Shown: in pieces, positions 1 through 8,327 of the stretch
How the letters are laid out: each line of letters starts with the position of its first letter
Numbering within the stretch: position 1 is the first letter of the stretch
Assembly (NCBI GenBank): GCA_016708845.1
Contig: JADJFB010000001.1
Span: 186,001 to 250,000, forward strand
DNA: 64,000 bases
Direction: 5' to 3'
Origin: Bacteroidota bacterium
GTDB taxonomy: Bacteria; Bacteroidota; Bacteroidia; B-17B0; Aurantibacillaceae
Notes under the pieces: model-generated
Database searches by the model: none
The model's input: only the letters and a program-made list of their open reading frames with translations
Told to the model about the DNA's origin: nothing
Position numbers and translations under genes: made by a program

Positions 1-974
1 TTGTCTTGAATGAATAACTTAATATCTTTTGAAAATTTTAAACATCTAGCTTTTAATGTTTTCCAGTAAGTTTCATAAAAAATACTTTCTAAGTCAACTG
101 AGGCACTCTCAATTGAAATTATTTTGCCATTATTATTATTTATGCAATTAACAATTTCTACAATGTCTTTATCGATATCGTTACCTCTTACACAAATTGT
201 ATTTTTTAAATTATCAATAGTATATTTTGAAGGATTCAATTTTAACTTATTCATAATCATAGCATTAATTTCTTGAATTTTAATTGTAATACTATCTTTT
301 GCCCCAGATTTTAATCTAAATCAGCCAGCGTGCCTTCAGCCATAATTGAGCCCGATTCGATTATTGCAATCTTGTCACATAATCGCTCTGCAACTTTCAT
401 ATAATGCGTAGTATATATAATAGTCATACCCTTAGAATTTAATCCCTCTATAAGCTCAATAGTATCAATTGTACTCTGAGGGTCTAGTCCTACTGTTGGC
501 TCATCCAATAATAATAGTGTAGGATTATGTAATATTGAACATGCTATATTAATTTTCCTTTTCATACCGCCAGAATATGTTTTAATTTTGTCGTAACGCT
601 TATTATACATGCCAAATTGATTTAAAACACTATTAGCAGCTTCAATTAATTCAATCTCTGGTATATTATACAAACTACCCCAAAATAATAAATTATCGTA
701 TGCGGAAAGATTTTGGTACAACGCTATGTCTTGAGGTACAATGCCAATCTGGACTTTATATTTATCAATATCAGACTTAATATTTACACCTTCAAGCAAA
801 ATATCACCATTATCAAGGTTCAATAAAACAACTTAAAATATTTATAAGTGTTGATTTACCAGCGCCATTTATACCAAGCAGTCCTAATATGCTTCCTTTA
901 CTAATCGTAAGAGAAATATTATTTAATACCTTAATATTTCCATAAGATTTTGAAATACCTTTTATTTCTAACAT
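1..974 (-). CDS. ABC transporter ATP-binding protein, frameshifted, runs to window edge
   Basis: Reads as the ATPase subunit of an ABC exporter of the type that works with an ABC-2 permease in the inner membrane. From the ATG at 974 the product opens MLEIKGISKSYG and shows Walker A (GINGAGKST), a Q-loop (VPQDIALYQ), the signature YSGGMKRK, Walker B with LLLLDEP and the H-loop TTHY, in the normal order. The frame breaks at the A run 825-828, where joining INILSC to LNLDNGDILL restores a normal ATPase, and again near 309-320, after which an open frame continues to base 1. The last residues, KDIKLFIQD, resemble the start of an ABC-2 permease, so the partner may begin at the edge. It follows the repeat protein by 12 bases and is probably the last of a four-gene minus-strand unit. 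The substrate cannot be told. Class is confident; breaks look like sequence errors. Confidence 0.8.
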
Positions 975-986
975 ATTACTTAATAT

Positions 987-1780
987 TTATGGTTTCAAAA
1001 TAAAAACACCTAAAAAGACATTTTTTTGATCAATTTTGTTCTTAATGATTTTTAATTTTTTAATTTTTTCCGTTAGCGTAACTTTTGCAAATATAAAATT
1101 AGGTTCTATTTTTAGAATTTTATCGCGATACTCAGTAGCACCTTTTAAATCTTTAATTTCAATATATGTATTTGTAATAGTAACTAATAAATCCATATAA
1201 TTCCAATTTTTTTTAGAGCTTATTTCCTTTTTTAGCAACGATTCCGCTTTTAAATAGTGCAATATAGCTTTATGCTTTGACCCATTAAAAGCTGAAGGAG
1301 AATACCTATAGATGTTACCTCTTTGAAGAAACCAAAGTAATTAGTACTGTCCTCTTTAATCGACTTATCAGCAAATTCTAAGCCTTTTAAGGCTGACTTA
1401 ATGGCCGTTTTATTATCTAGAGATGCACGAAATGATAATAGGGCGGATTTGTATGACTTTATCAAAGATGGGTGATTATAGGTCAATTCAATTTCTTGCA
1501 GTTTTTTTTCTGTAAAATCCAAGTGTTTTAAAGCCTCGATATTGTTGGATGTAGATATACAATGTGCTATATAACCGTATTCTATATTTATCAGAGAAAA
1601 TAGAAAATCATTTGATTTGTTTTTATTTTTTTGCATTTCGTCACATACATCTTTCCATACATTATATTTATTATTAATATACGCATCATATATGATGTCG
1701 GCATTAAATTTTTGGGCACTTAAACTAATAGAAATTATCAGAAAAAATTGAATAAGTATTGCTTTATATCTTCTATCCAT
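987..1780 (-). CDS. Secreted TPR-like protein of unknown function, frameshifted
   Basis: Not assigned to a named family. From the ATG at 1780 (MDRRYKAIL) the product has an N-terminal signal peptide ending near SLSAQ, so it is probably periplasmic. The rest is helical, with repeat-like segments such as NNIEALKHLDFTEKKL and KGATEYRDKILKIEPN that look like degenerate tetratricopeptide repeats, suggesting protein-protein contacts. The frame breaks near 1310-1325: the first part reads up to DSTNY and the second resumes at about RGNIYRYSPSAFNG. An in-frame start further upstream at 1813 would overlap the preceding acyltransferase; 1780 is preferred because it begins directly at the signal peptide and leaves 13 bases of spacing. 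It lies between the acyltransferase and the ABC ATPase, so a role in the same envelope process is possible but is inference. Confidence 0.6.
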
Positions 1781-1793
1781 TAGATTAATAAAT

Positions 1794-2569
1794 TCAATCA
1801 ATATTATTTTCATTTTTATATTTAGTCATTTCAACTAACATCCAGTTATGTGCTTTTTCAGACATAACTTTAACTGATGCAGTGTTAACGTAATCATTAT
1901 CATTGATACAAGGACTATCAGCATAAATTGGTTCGCCTATAATAGTGGTTACATTTAGTATGTTTTTTGAAACGATTATTCCAAAAAATGTTCTTGGTTT
2001 AAATAGATGGACTATTGGCAGTACTGGGCAATTAGCTTTATGAGCCAAATAGAAGGCTCCTTGCTGAAAGTTACCTATTCCTAGATGCATATGCCACATT
2101 TCTGATTCTGGATAGAAATGCACAACATTGCCTCTCTTTATAGTTTTTACCACTGGTTTCATTATTTGCATAAGACCAAAGGGGTTATTTGGAATGGGAA
2201 AACCTTTTAGAATGCGTAAAATATGACGAACGTATGGAGTTTCAAAGTTTCTTTGCATCGAAGAAAACCATATAGTTCTATTTCTTAAAGATGTGCCCGT
2301 TAAAACAGAATCAAGAAAATGACAATGGTTAGATATACTTATAAAACCTATACCATCTATGTTTTAACATTATCTTTTCCGATAGCTTTGTGCGTACCAA
2401 TAATTTTAAAAAAAGTTCTACCGAATATAATCACAAAGAAATAGACAAGTTTTGATAGAATCAAGTATCCGAAATCTTCTCTAATAAATGAATAATCATT
2501 ATCTAACTTTATCGGATACCGGGCTTCTAAATAAGTTTGTTGCTCTCTAATTTCAACTCTTCTACTCAT
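1794..2569 (-). CDS. PlsC-like 1-acylglycerol-3-phosphate acyltransferase, frameshifted
   Basis: A member of the lysophospholipid acyltransferase (PlsC/LPLAT) family, membrane enzymes that move an acyl chain to a lysophospholipid or related lipid. The acceptor motif NHCHFLD (the family's NHxxxxD) is readable near 2300-2320, and the second motif appears as FYPESEM. The N-terminal part (from the ATG at 2569) has a hydrophobic segment, LSKLVYFFVIIFG, before it. The frame breaks at the T run 2362-2365. Adding one base there joins GKDNVK to NIDGIGFISISNH and gives a continuous product of about 258 residues, the usual size for the family, so this is likely a sequencing error. It lies 29 bases after the glycosyltransferase and 13 before the secreted repeat protein. 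The pairing with a glycosyltransferase suggests membrane lipid or glycolipid assembly; the substrate is unknown. Confidence 0.75.
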
Positions 2570-2582
2570 GTTTTATGGTTTC

Positions 2583-2611
2583 AACTAAAATTTGACTATT
2601 AAATTTTAGTT
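2583..2611. repeat. 11-bp perfect inverted repeat between glycosyltransferase and acyltransferase
   Basis: AACTAAAATTT (2583-2593) and AAATTTTAGTT (2601-2611) form a perfect stem with a seven-base loop. It covers the glycosyltransferase stop codon and precedes the acyltransferase start. There is no clear T tract, so it is not a convincing terminator. The same half-site occurs in the palindrome upstream of the trigger factor gene. Confidence 0.6.
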
Positions 2612-3724
2612 AATTGTTTGTATAAATTTTCATATTTATCAATAGAATCTCTGATAAGATAATTATTTTGCAACACTTCGAGCTTTATCTCGAATTTCAT
2701 CACTGTTCAATTCTAATCTATTTTCATACCAATAATTAATTTTCTGTGCCAAATCATTTACATCATTGGCATTGAACAAAAATCTTTCGTCTAATGAAAA
2801 TTGTGAGGCGGCGGAATGAATTGAATTACTAATTAAACTGGGTAAGCCACAACCTATTGCCTCGGCTGTAGATAAACTTTCTAATTCAATATCAGAAACA
2901 TGAATATAAATATCAGATGTATTCATAAACAAAATTTTCTCTTCAGAACTAATATATTCTATAACTGGTTTAATTGGAAGAGAATTACCTAATTGTTTTA
3001 AATCGTGCGATAACTCACCTTTACCTGCTAAAATTAGTTGAATATCAGAAGCGTAATTTGATTTTTTAATAGCTTCAATAATCAAGTTATGTTTCTTTTC
3101 ATTAGCATGCCTTCCGACACTAAGAATAACAAAATGATCCATAAACCAATCTGGTTTTTAACTTCCTGATGAGTATATTCATTAGTAATTCCATTTGAAA
3201 TAGTTGTAATATCTGCTTTTACACCATTAAAAGCTAATAAATTACTAGCAAAAGTAGATGGAGCAACAACATGATTAACTCTGTTGAATAAAAATACTTA
3301 AAGAGCCACCAAATAAGTTTTCATAATTTTTATTTGTACTATGTAAGGCTAACAGAATATTCTGTGGTTGTAAATGAAATGAGCCAATGACAGGAATATT
3401 TAATTCCTTAGCCATTTTAGCTGCACCTTTTGCCATAAGAAAGGGAAACTGTATTTGTACAAGGTCAGCATCCTTCATTGCTTTATAAAATACACTTTTT
3501 TTATTTTTTCCAAAATAGAACTTCATTTGGCTTTGTATATTTCGCCTAATCGGAATAGTAAAACGCGGTACTTCATAAAAATCAGGATCGCTTTCATTTT
3601 CATGAATCGCAGCTACAACTTTTATATTATGGCCTCTTTTTTTTAACTCTGTTACAAGTCGTTTTGTAGCAACACTGCCCCCACTTGACTCATTATAAGT
3701 ATCTATTACGAAAACAATATTCAT
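2599..3724 (-). CDS. Glycosyltransferase, GT4-like (GT-B fold), frameshifted
   Basis: A retaining GT-B glycosyltransferase that likely transfers a sugar from a nucleotide-sugar to a lipid or polysaccharide acceptor on the cytoplasmic face. The N-terminal Rossmann half begins MNIVFVIDTYNESSGG, with the glycine-rich acceptor loop. The C-terminal half has the family's VILSVGRHANEKKH start of domain 2 and a donor-site region, ELESLSTAEAIGCGLP, matching the E-x7-E type motif. Three frame breaks are visible. At the A run 3290-3294 and the T run 3155-3159, adding one base restores a continuous protein (FLFNRVNHV and KKPDWFMDHF). A third lies near 2670, after which the frame ends plausibly as RDSIDKYENLYKQLTKI with a stop at 2599. 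The ATG at 3724 is preferred over a TTG three codons upstream. First gene of the minus-strand envelope cluster. Confidence 0.75.
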
Positions 3725-3891
3725 ATTATGCAATAATTATAATTGTCTATGTGTATCGTATAATTTAGCATTTAGAAAATATTGTTTTCATCTTTAAGGA
3801 GGGTAAAATTTAGCGGCTTTAGTTATATAAACTCCTTGCATTATTGTGGGGCGTATCTTTTTTAGTATAAACAGTTTAAAAGAATTATTGT

Positions 3892-5232
3892 TTAGTCTTT
3901 AATTCCAAAAAACTCGTTATAACTCACTTCTTTGGTCTCTAATTTACATGAAGTTTTTAAAACGTCCAATACTTTTTTGCTATATAAGCCTTCAAATATT
4001 TTTTGAGCTTCTTGTTCTTTAGTTAAAATACCTTGAACAATTTTTGCTACTTCAGTTTCGTCAGGCACTTGTCCGTAACGTGCAAATTGAGAACGCACGT
4101 AATTACTTGCTTCATCCTTTGCTTCATCAGCAGTTACAGTAATCTCGTTATTTTTAATGATTTTGTTTTCAATTAATTTCCATTGCATTGATTTAGCATA
4201 AGCAGGATATTCAGCTTCTAATTGCTCTTTCGTTAACGGTTTTTCGTTAACAGCCATTAACCAACGTTTTAAGAAATCATCTGGCAAGGTGATGTTTAAT
4301 TTTTCTACTAATGTTTTTTCAACGACTTCAACAAACTTGCGGTCTGTATCTTGCTCAAACATTAAAGCTAATTCGCCTTTAATTTTATCTTTAAATTCTT
4401 CTAACGAGTTAACTGTTCCAGCACCGTATAATTTGTCAAATAATTCTTGGTTTAATTCGGCATCTTCCATACGGGCAATGTTACGAACCGTTAATTGTAA
4501 ATTTGAACTAAAATTCTCCGCTATTTCTTTATCAATGCCTAACGACATTGATTTGTCAACTGCTGAATCGTATAATTCATTAGCATTAAGCACAATTTTA
4601 TCTTCTACTTTTGCGCCAGTTAATTTAGCTTTTGTAGCTTCGTTTTTTAAACGATCAATACCAATACTAGTTGATTTAAAAATACCACCAGCAACAATGT
4701 TGTTATCTGCGTCTAATTCAACGATGTCAATATATAATACGTCTTTAGCTTCAGCTAATTCAGGGTTTGAAGGCTTACCGTAATTACGTTTCACATCTTT
4801 TAAATATTTTTCTACTAACTCATCATCAATCTTCACTTTATTGTAAACGAATGATTGATTGTTGTCTAATTTCACGTCAAACTGAGGAGTTAAGCCTAAT
4901 TCGTAGTTAAATGTCCACTCTTTTTGCGTATCAAAATCGATTTTGTTATCTTCTTTAGGCATTGGATTTCCTAAGATTTCGATTTTGTTTTCGTTGATGT
5001 AGTTATATAAAGTTTCGTTTAATATTTTATTGATTTCATCTACCAGAATAGATTTTCCATGTTGTTTTTTGATTAATCCAACAGGCACTTTTCCTGGTCT
5101 GAAACCTGGCAAAGACGCTTGTTTTTGTACTTTTTTAATCGCATTCTCAACTTTTACTTCATAATCAGCCGGAGCCAATGTGATACTCAATTCTGCATTT
5201 AATGCGCTAATGTCTTTTTTAGATATGTTCAT
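3892..5232 (-). CDS. tig: Trigger factor, ribosome-associated folding chaperone
   Basis: Trigger factor binds the ribosome exit tunnel and shelters nascent chains; the family often has peptidyl-prolyl isomerase activity. The N-terminal ribosome-binding domain is clear, with ALNAELSITL at the start and the signature loop PGFRPGKVPVGLIKK around residues 45-60. The middle domain is diverged from the FKBP-type isomerase found in enterobacterial proteins, as I recall for Bacteroidota, and the C-terminal helical arm follows (for example LPDDFLKRWL). Length is about 446 residues, normal for the family. The ATG at 5232 (MNISKKD) is chosen over an in-frame ATG 33 bases upstream, because it begins at the conserved domain and lies 31 bases from a good promoter. 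It is a single-gene unit; the next minus-strand gene starts 167 bases on. Confidence 0.93.
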   Translation of the reverse strand: MNISKKDISALNAELSITLAPADYEVKVENAIKKVQKQASLPGFRPGKVPVGLIKKQHGKSILVDEINKILNETLYNYINENKIEILGNPMPKEDNKIDFDTQKEWTFNYELGLTPQFDVKLDNNQSFVYNKVKIDDELVEKYLKDVKRNYGKPSNPELAEAKDVLYIDIVELDADNNIVAGGIFKSTSIGIDRLKNEATKAKLTGAKVEDKIVLNANELYDSAVDKSMSLGIDKEIAENFSSNLQLTVRNIARMEDAELNQELFDKLYGAGTVNSLEEFKDKIKGELALMFEQDTDRKFVEVVEKTLVEKLNITLPDDFLKRWLMAVNEKPLTKEQLEAEYPAYAKSMQWKLIENKIIKNNEITVTADEAKDEASNYVRSQFARYGQVPDETEVAKIVQGILTKEQEAQKIFEGLYSKKVLDVLKTSCKLETKEVSYNEFFGIKD

Positions 5233-5262
5233 GGTGTTTTTCTTAAGTAAATATAAGGGGTG

Positions 5263-5292
5263 CAAAAATAAGGGATTTTAGCTAAAAATCAA
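5263..5292 (-). promoter_or_regulatory. Bacteroidota-type promoter for tig
   Basis: On the minus strand a TTG (5292-5290) is followed after 19 bases by TATTTTTG (5270-5263). This matches the Bacteroidota primary-sigma consensus of TTG and TAnnTTTG exactly in form and spacing. The tig ATG lies about 30 bases downstream. Confidence 0.7.
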
Positions 5293-5295
5293 CGA

Positions 5296-5317
5296 TTTAA
5301 CTAAAATTTTAGTTAAA
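5296..5317. promoter_or_regulatory. Perfect 22-bp palindrome abutting the tig promoter
   Basis: TTTAACTAAAA is followed directly by its exact reverse complement. The palindrome ends three bases before the -33 element of the tig promoter, a normal position for an operator or an activator site. It shares the AACTAAAATTT half-site with the inverted repeat at 2583-2611. A role as a protein-binding site is inference. Confidence 0.45.
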
Positions 5318-5580
5318 ATACCCTTTAATACGTACGTTTTTTGAACCAAGGCAATCCAAATAAGGCAACTATTTGATTGTTAGTTAATTGGCGAGTATTT
5401 GAATTTAGATATGATTGGCTTAAAAAAGAAACTTTTATAGTATAAAATCTTAATGATTATGTGCTGATTTAGAACTGTGCTATTTTACTTATCTACAAGC
5501 CTTTTGTGAAAAACTAATTTGCTACAAGTAATCTTCAAGCTAAGTATTTAGGATATTGCTATTTACTTAAATCATACATA

Positions 5581-7056
5581 TTGCATAAACCTTTTCATAC
5601 ACTTTTATTTGTTGCACTTACATTTTTGTTGTTAGGCGTCATTAGTTTGGTAGTTCCCGAAAACGGTATTTATATTACAGATAATTTTAAAATTCAATAC
5701 CCAACATTTGCTTCTTTGTTTTTAGAGAAGAAAGTTGAAAAGACAGATATTTCTAGCATCATCGCTTTATCTGACGCCCAAGATGATGCTTTGGAATCTA
5801 GCACAGACACTACAACTGTAGTCGAAAAAGATAGTTTATCGCCAGCCGTTGCTAAATTAGTAAAGGTTGATACTAATTTAAAACTCATTACAAGTATTCA
5901 ATACAAAAATGAATCGAAAACAGCGATGACTAATTTTTTTAATTCACTCGCTAATATTTCTAATGAAGATAAAAGCATTCGTATTTTACATTATGGCGAT
6001 TCGCAAATTGAAGGAGACAGAATTAGCGATTACTTGAGATTAAAATTACAAGGCGAATTTGGTGGAGAAGGACCAGGATTAATTTCGTTTATGCCTGTTG
6101 CACCAAGTGTAGTTAATAAATTATCTTGGAGTTCAACGTGGGATCGTTACCCTGTCTTTGCAGGAAGAGATAAGCGCGTAAAACACAATAATTTCGGAGC
6201 TTTAGCTCATATTACACGTTTTAGTCCGTATGGTACTATTTCTGATACCGCACAAGCAAAATCGGCTTGGGTAAAAATTGTTACCAGTAAAAATGGTGGA
6301 CCAAAAGCCGCTGCGTATAAAAAAGTAAAATTATTTTATGGTGGCGCTCAATCAAAAACACAAGTTGAGTTTTATGAAAACGGAACTTTAAATACAACCG
6401 ATTCGCTAGCAGCTGGAGGAAATTTTAATATCAAAGAATTTAATTTAAATCAAGGAGCCTTATTGCAAGAGTTTAAATTTAAAGGCAAAGATAGTCCTGA
6501 TTTTTATGGTGTTTCGTTGGAAGGCGGAAGAGGTGTCATGGTTGATAATTTTGGTCTACGTGGAAGTTCTGGAACTTTTTTTAACCAAATTAATTTCGGA
6601 CAATTAAAAAGTTTTTACGACTACTTAAATACTAAATTAATTATTCTTCAGTTTGGCGGAAACTCATTGCCTTACATTAAAACGAAAGAACAAGCAGATG
6701 CTTTTGGAACATACTTAAGAGCGCAAATAAACATTATAAAAAAAATAGCTCCACAAGCTTCTATATTAGTTATTGGCCCTGCTGATATGAGCGTGAAAGT
6801 TGGAACAGATTATGAAACGCATCCGCAATTAGAAGACTTACGTGACGCCATTAAAAAAGCAGCTTTTGATAGCGACTGTGCTTTTTTTGATATGTACAGT
6901 TGCATGGGTGGCCGAAACAGTATGCTAACTTGGGTTGAACAAGGTATTGGTGCTAAAGATTATATACATTTTAGTTCAGGAGGTGCGCGTAAAATTGCAG
7001 TATTGTTGTATTCTTCGTTGATGAGTGATTATAATGGATTTGTAAGAAATAAATAA
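5581..7056 (+). CDS. Membrane-anchored SGNH/GDSL hydrolase-like protein
   Basis: An SGNH-fold esterase or acetyltransferase, anchored by an N-terminal hydrophobic segment (about residues 5-25) with the enzyme domain in the periplasm. Block I is HYGDSQIEGD with the nucleophile Ser141, an oxyanion block reads QFGGNSLP near residue 360, and the final block DYIHFS carries Asp460 and His463. These fit the SGNH catalytic plan. Residues 30-110 are an acidic, low-complexity linker. The start is a TTG at 5581; no in-frame ATG precedes the hydrophobic segment. It is followed after 21 bases by a second SGNH-like gene and then an MBOAT gene. That grouping matches the known arrangement in which an MBOAT protein passes acetyl groups across the membrane and SGNH proteins place them on, or remove them from, a polysaccharide. 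The exact substrate is unknown. Confidence 0.8.
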   Translation: MHKPFHTLLFVALTFLLLGVISLVVPENGIYITDNFKIQYPTFASLFLEKKVEKTDISSIIALSDAQDDALESSTDTTTVVEKDSLSPAVAKLVKVDTNLKLITSIQYKNESKTAMTNFFNSLANISNEDKSIRILHYGDSQIEGDRISDYLRLKLQGEFGGEGPGLISFMPVAPSVVNKLSWSSTWDRYPVFAGRDKRVKHNNFGALAHITRFSPYGTISDTAQAKSAWVKIVTSKNGGPKAAAYKKVKLFYGGAQSKTQVEFYENGTLNTTDSLAAGGNFNIKEFNLNQGALLQEFKFKGKDSPDFYGVSLEGGRGVMVDNFGLRGSSGTFFNQINFGQLKSFYDYLNTKLIILQFGGNSLPYIKTKEQADAFGTYLRAQINIIKKIAPQASILVIGPADMSVKVGTDYETHPQLEDLRDAIKKAAFDSDCAFFDMYSCMGGRNSMLTWVEQGIGAKDYIHFSSGGARKIAVLLYSSLMSDYNGFVRNK

Positions 7057-7077
7057 AAGATTTAGGAGAAAAGGTTA

Positions 7078-8325
7078 ATGACAAAAAATAGAACTATACA
7101 TACAAAAAGAATAAATTTAATTTTCACCTGTCTTTTGTCATGTGTCTTTTATCTTGTATCAAATCATTCGAAAGCGCAACAATATCCTTTCATCAACTAC
7201 AATCAAAGTAAATTGCATTTGGCAAAAGATAGCACTCAGTTTATGAAGTTTTATAAAAAAATTGATGACCTAAGAGAAGGGAAGCGTAAAAAAGTAACCA
7301 TCGTCCATTTTGGGGGTTCACATATACAAGCTGGATTTTGGACGGAAGTATTAATGGATGGTTTTCAAAGTATGGGAAATTTTAAAGGAGGCGGAACATT
7401 TATTTTTCCTTTTAAAATAGTAAAAACAAATAGCCCCCATTTTTTTAAATCGTTTACAACTGGCAAGTGGATCAGAAAGCGTAACGCCTTATCAAAAGAA
7501 ATGTGTGATAATTTAGGAATGGCTGGCATGGCTGGTATTACTAACGATAGCGCTAATACATTTGGGTTTAATTTATTAAAAAATAATCACCACCAAAGTT
7601 TTAATTCGTTAAGAGTGTATCATAATTTTAATCCCAGTTTTGAGTTTTCTATTGCCAACCAAACAGGAGTGCACTTTGTAAGAAATGATTTCAGAAAAAA
7701 TGGGTACTCCGAATTTTTCTTTGAGTCTTATATCGACTCAGTGAATTTTAATTTAGTGAGAAAAGATACTATTATTCCTGATTTCATGCTTAGAGGCTTT
7801 AGTATCGAAAACGACAATCCTGGATTTTATTATGCATCAATTGGCGTTAATGGAGCAAGTACATCTTCGTATTTAAGATGTCAGGAATTTGTTAATGAGT
7901 TAAGCACTATACCGCCTGATTTAGTAATTTTTTCATTAGGCGTTAATGATACTCATGATGTTAATTTTTCGAAACAAAAATTTATTGAAAATTATGATAG
8001 TTTAATTACACTTATCAAAATTGCATCGCCAAATTGCACATTTTTGTTTACAACGGTTACGGATAATTACATGAATCGCAAAACATCTAACAAACGACCT
8101 ATTAAAGCTCAAGAAGCAATGTATGAGTTAATGGAAAAGCATAACACGGCAGTGTATGATTTATATGCTGTGATGGGAGGGTACAAATCAATTTATAAAT
8201 GGTATAAGGCTGGATTAGCAGCAAAGGATAAAGTACATTTTAACGGGCGAGGTTATAATATTTTAGCCTCCATGATGTTTGATGCGATTAATAGAAGTTA
8301 TAAGTATAACAGTAAGATTAAGTAA
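7078..8325 (+). CDS. SGNH/GDSL hydrolase-like protein, secreted
   Basis: A second SGNH-fold protein, 415 residues, with a signal peptide of about 34 residues ending near NHSKAQ. Block I reads VHFGGSHIQAG: the serine (Ser81) is kept, but the usual GDS is GGS, as in some acetyltransferase-like members. The asparagine block is SLGVNDTHD and the last block is DKVHFNG with Asp384 and His387. It is a paralogue of the preceding gene, and the two sit in tandem with the MBOAT gene downstream (only 2 bases between this stop and that start), so all three are probably one operon. The likely role is O-acetylation or deacetylation of a surface polysaccharide in the periplasm. The change from Asp to Gly in block I is worth noting for activity. 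Confidence 0.8.
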   Translation: MTKNRTIHTKRINLIFTCLLSCVFYLVSNHSKAQQYPFINYNQSKLHLAKDSTQFMKFYKKIDDLREGKRKKVTIVHFGGSHIQAGFWTEVLMDGFQSMGNFKGGGTFIFPFKIVKTNSPHFFKSFTTGKWIRKRNALSKEMCDNLGMAGMAGITNDSANTFGFNLLKNNHHQSFNSLRVYHNFNPSFEFSIANQTGVHFVRNDFRKNGYSEFFFESYIDSVNFNLVRKDTIIPDFMLRGFSIENDNPGFYYASIGVNGASTSSYLRCQEFVNELSTIPPDLVIFSLGVNDTHDVNFSKQKFIENYDSLITLIKIASPNCTFLFTTVTDNYMNRKTSNKRPIKAQEAMYELMEKHNTAVYDLYAVMGGYKSIYKWYKAGLAAKDKVHFNGRGYNILASMMFDAINRSYKYNSKIK

Positions 8326-8327
8326 AA

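Larger units (their letters stand above)
5233..5580. other. Divergent intergenic region between tig and the SGNH cluster
   Basis: This 348-base AT-rich spacer holds the tig promoter and a perfect 22-bp palindrome in its left third. The remaining part, from about 5320 to 5580, shows no coding frame, RNA gene or terminator that I recognise. It must contain the promoter for the plus-strand SGNH genes, but no clear TAnnTTTG element was found there. Confidence 0.6.
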
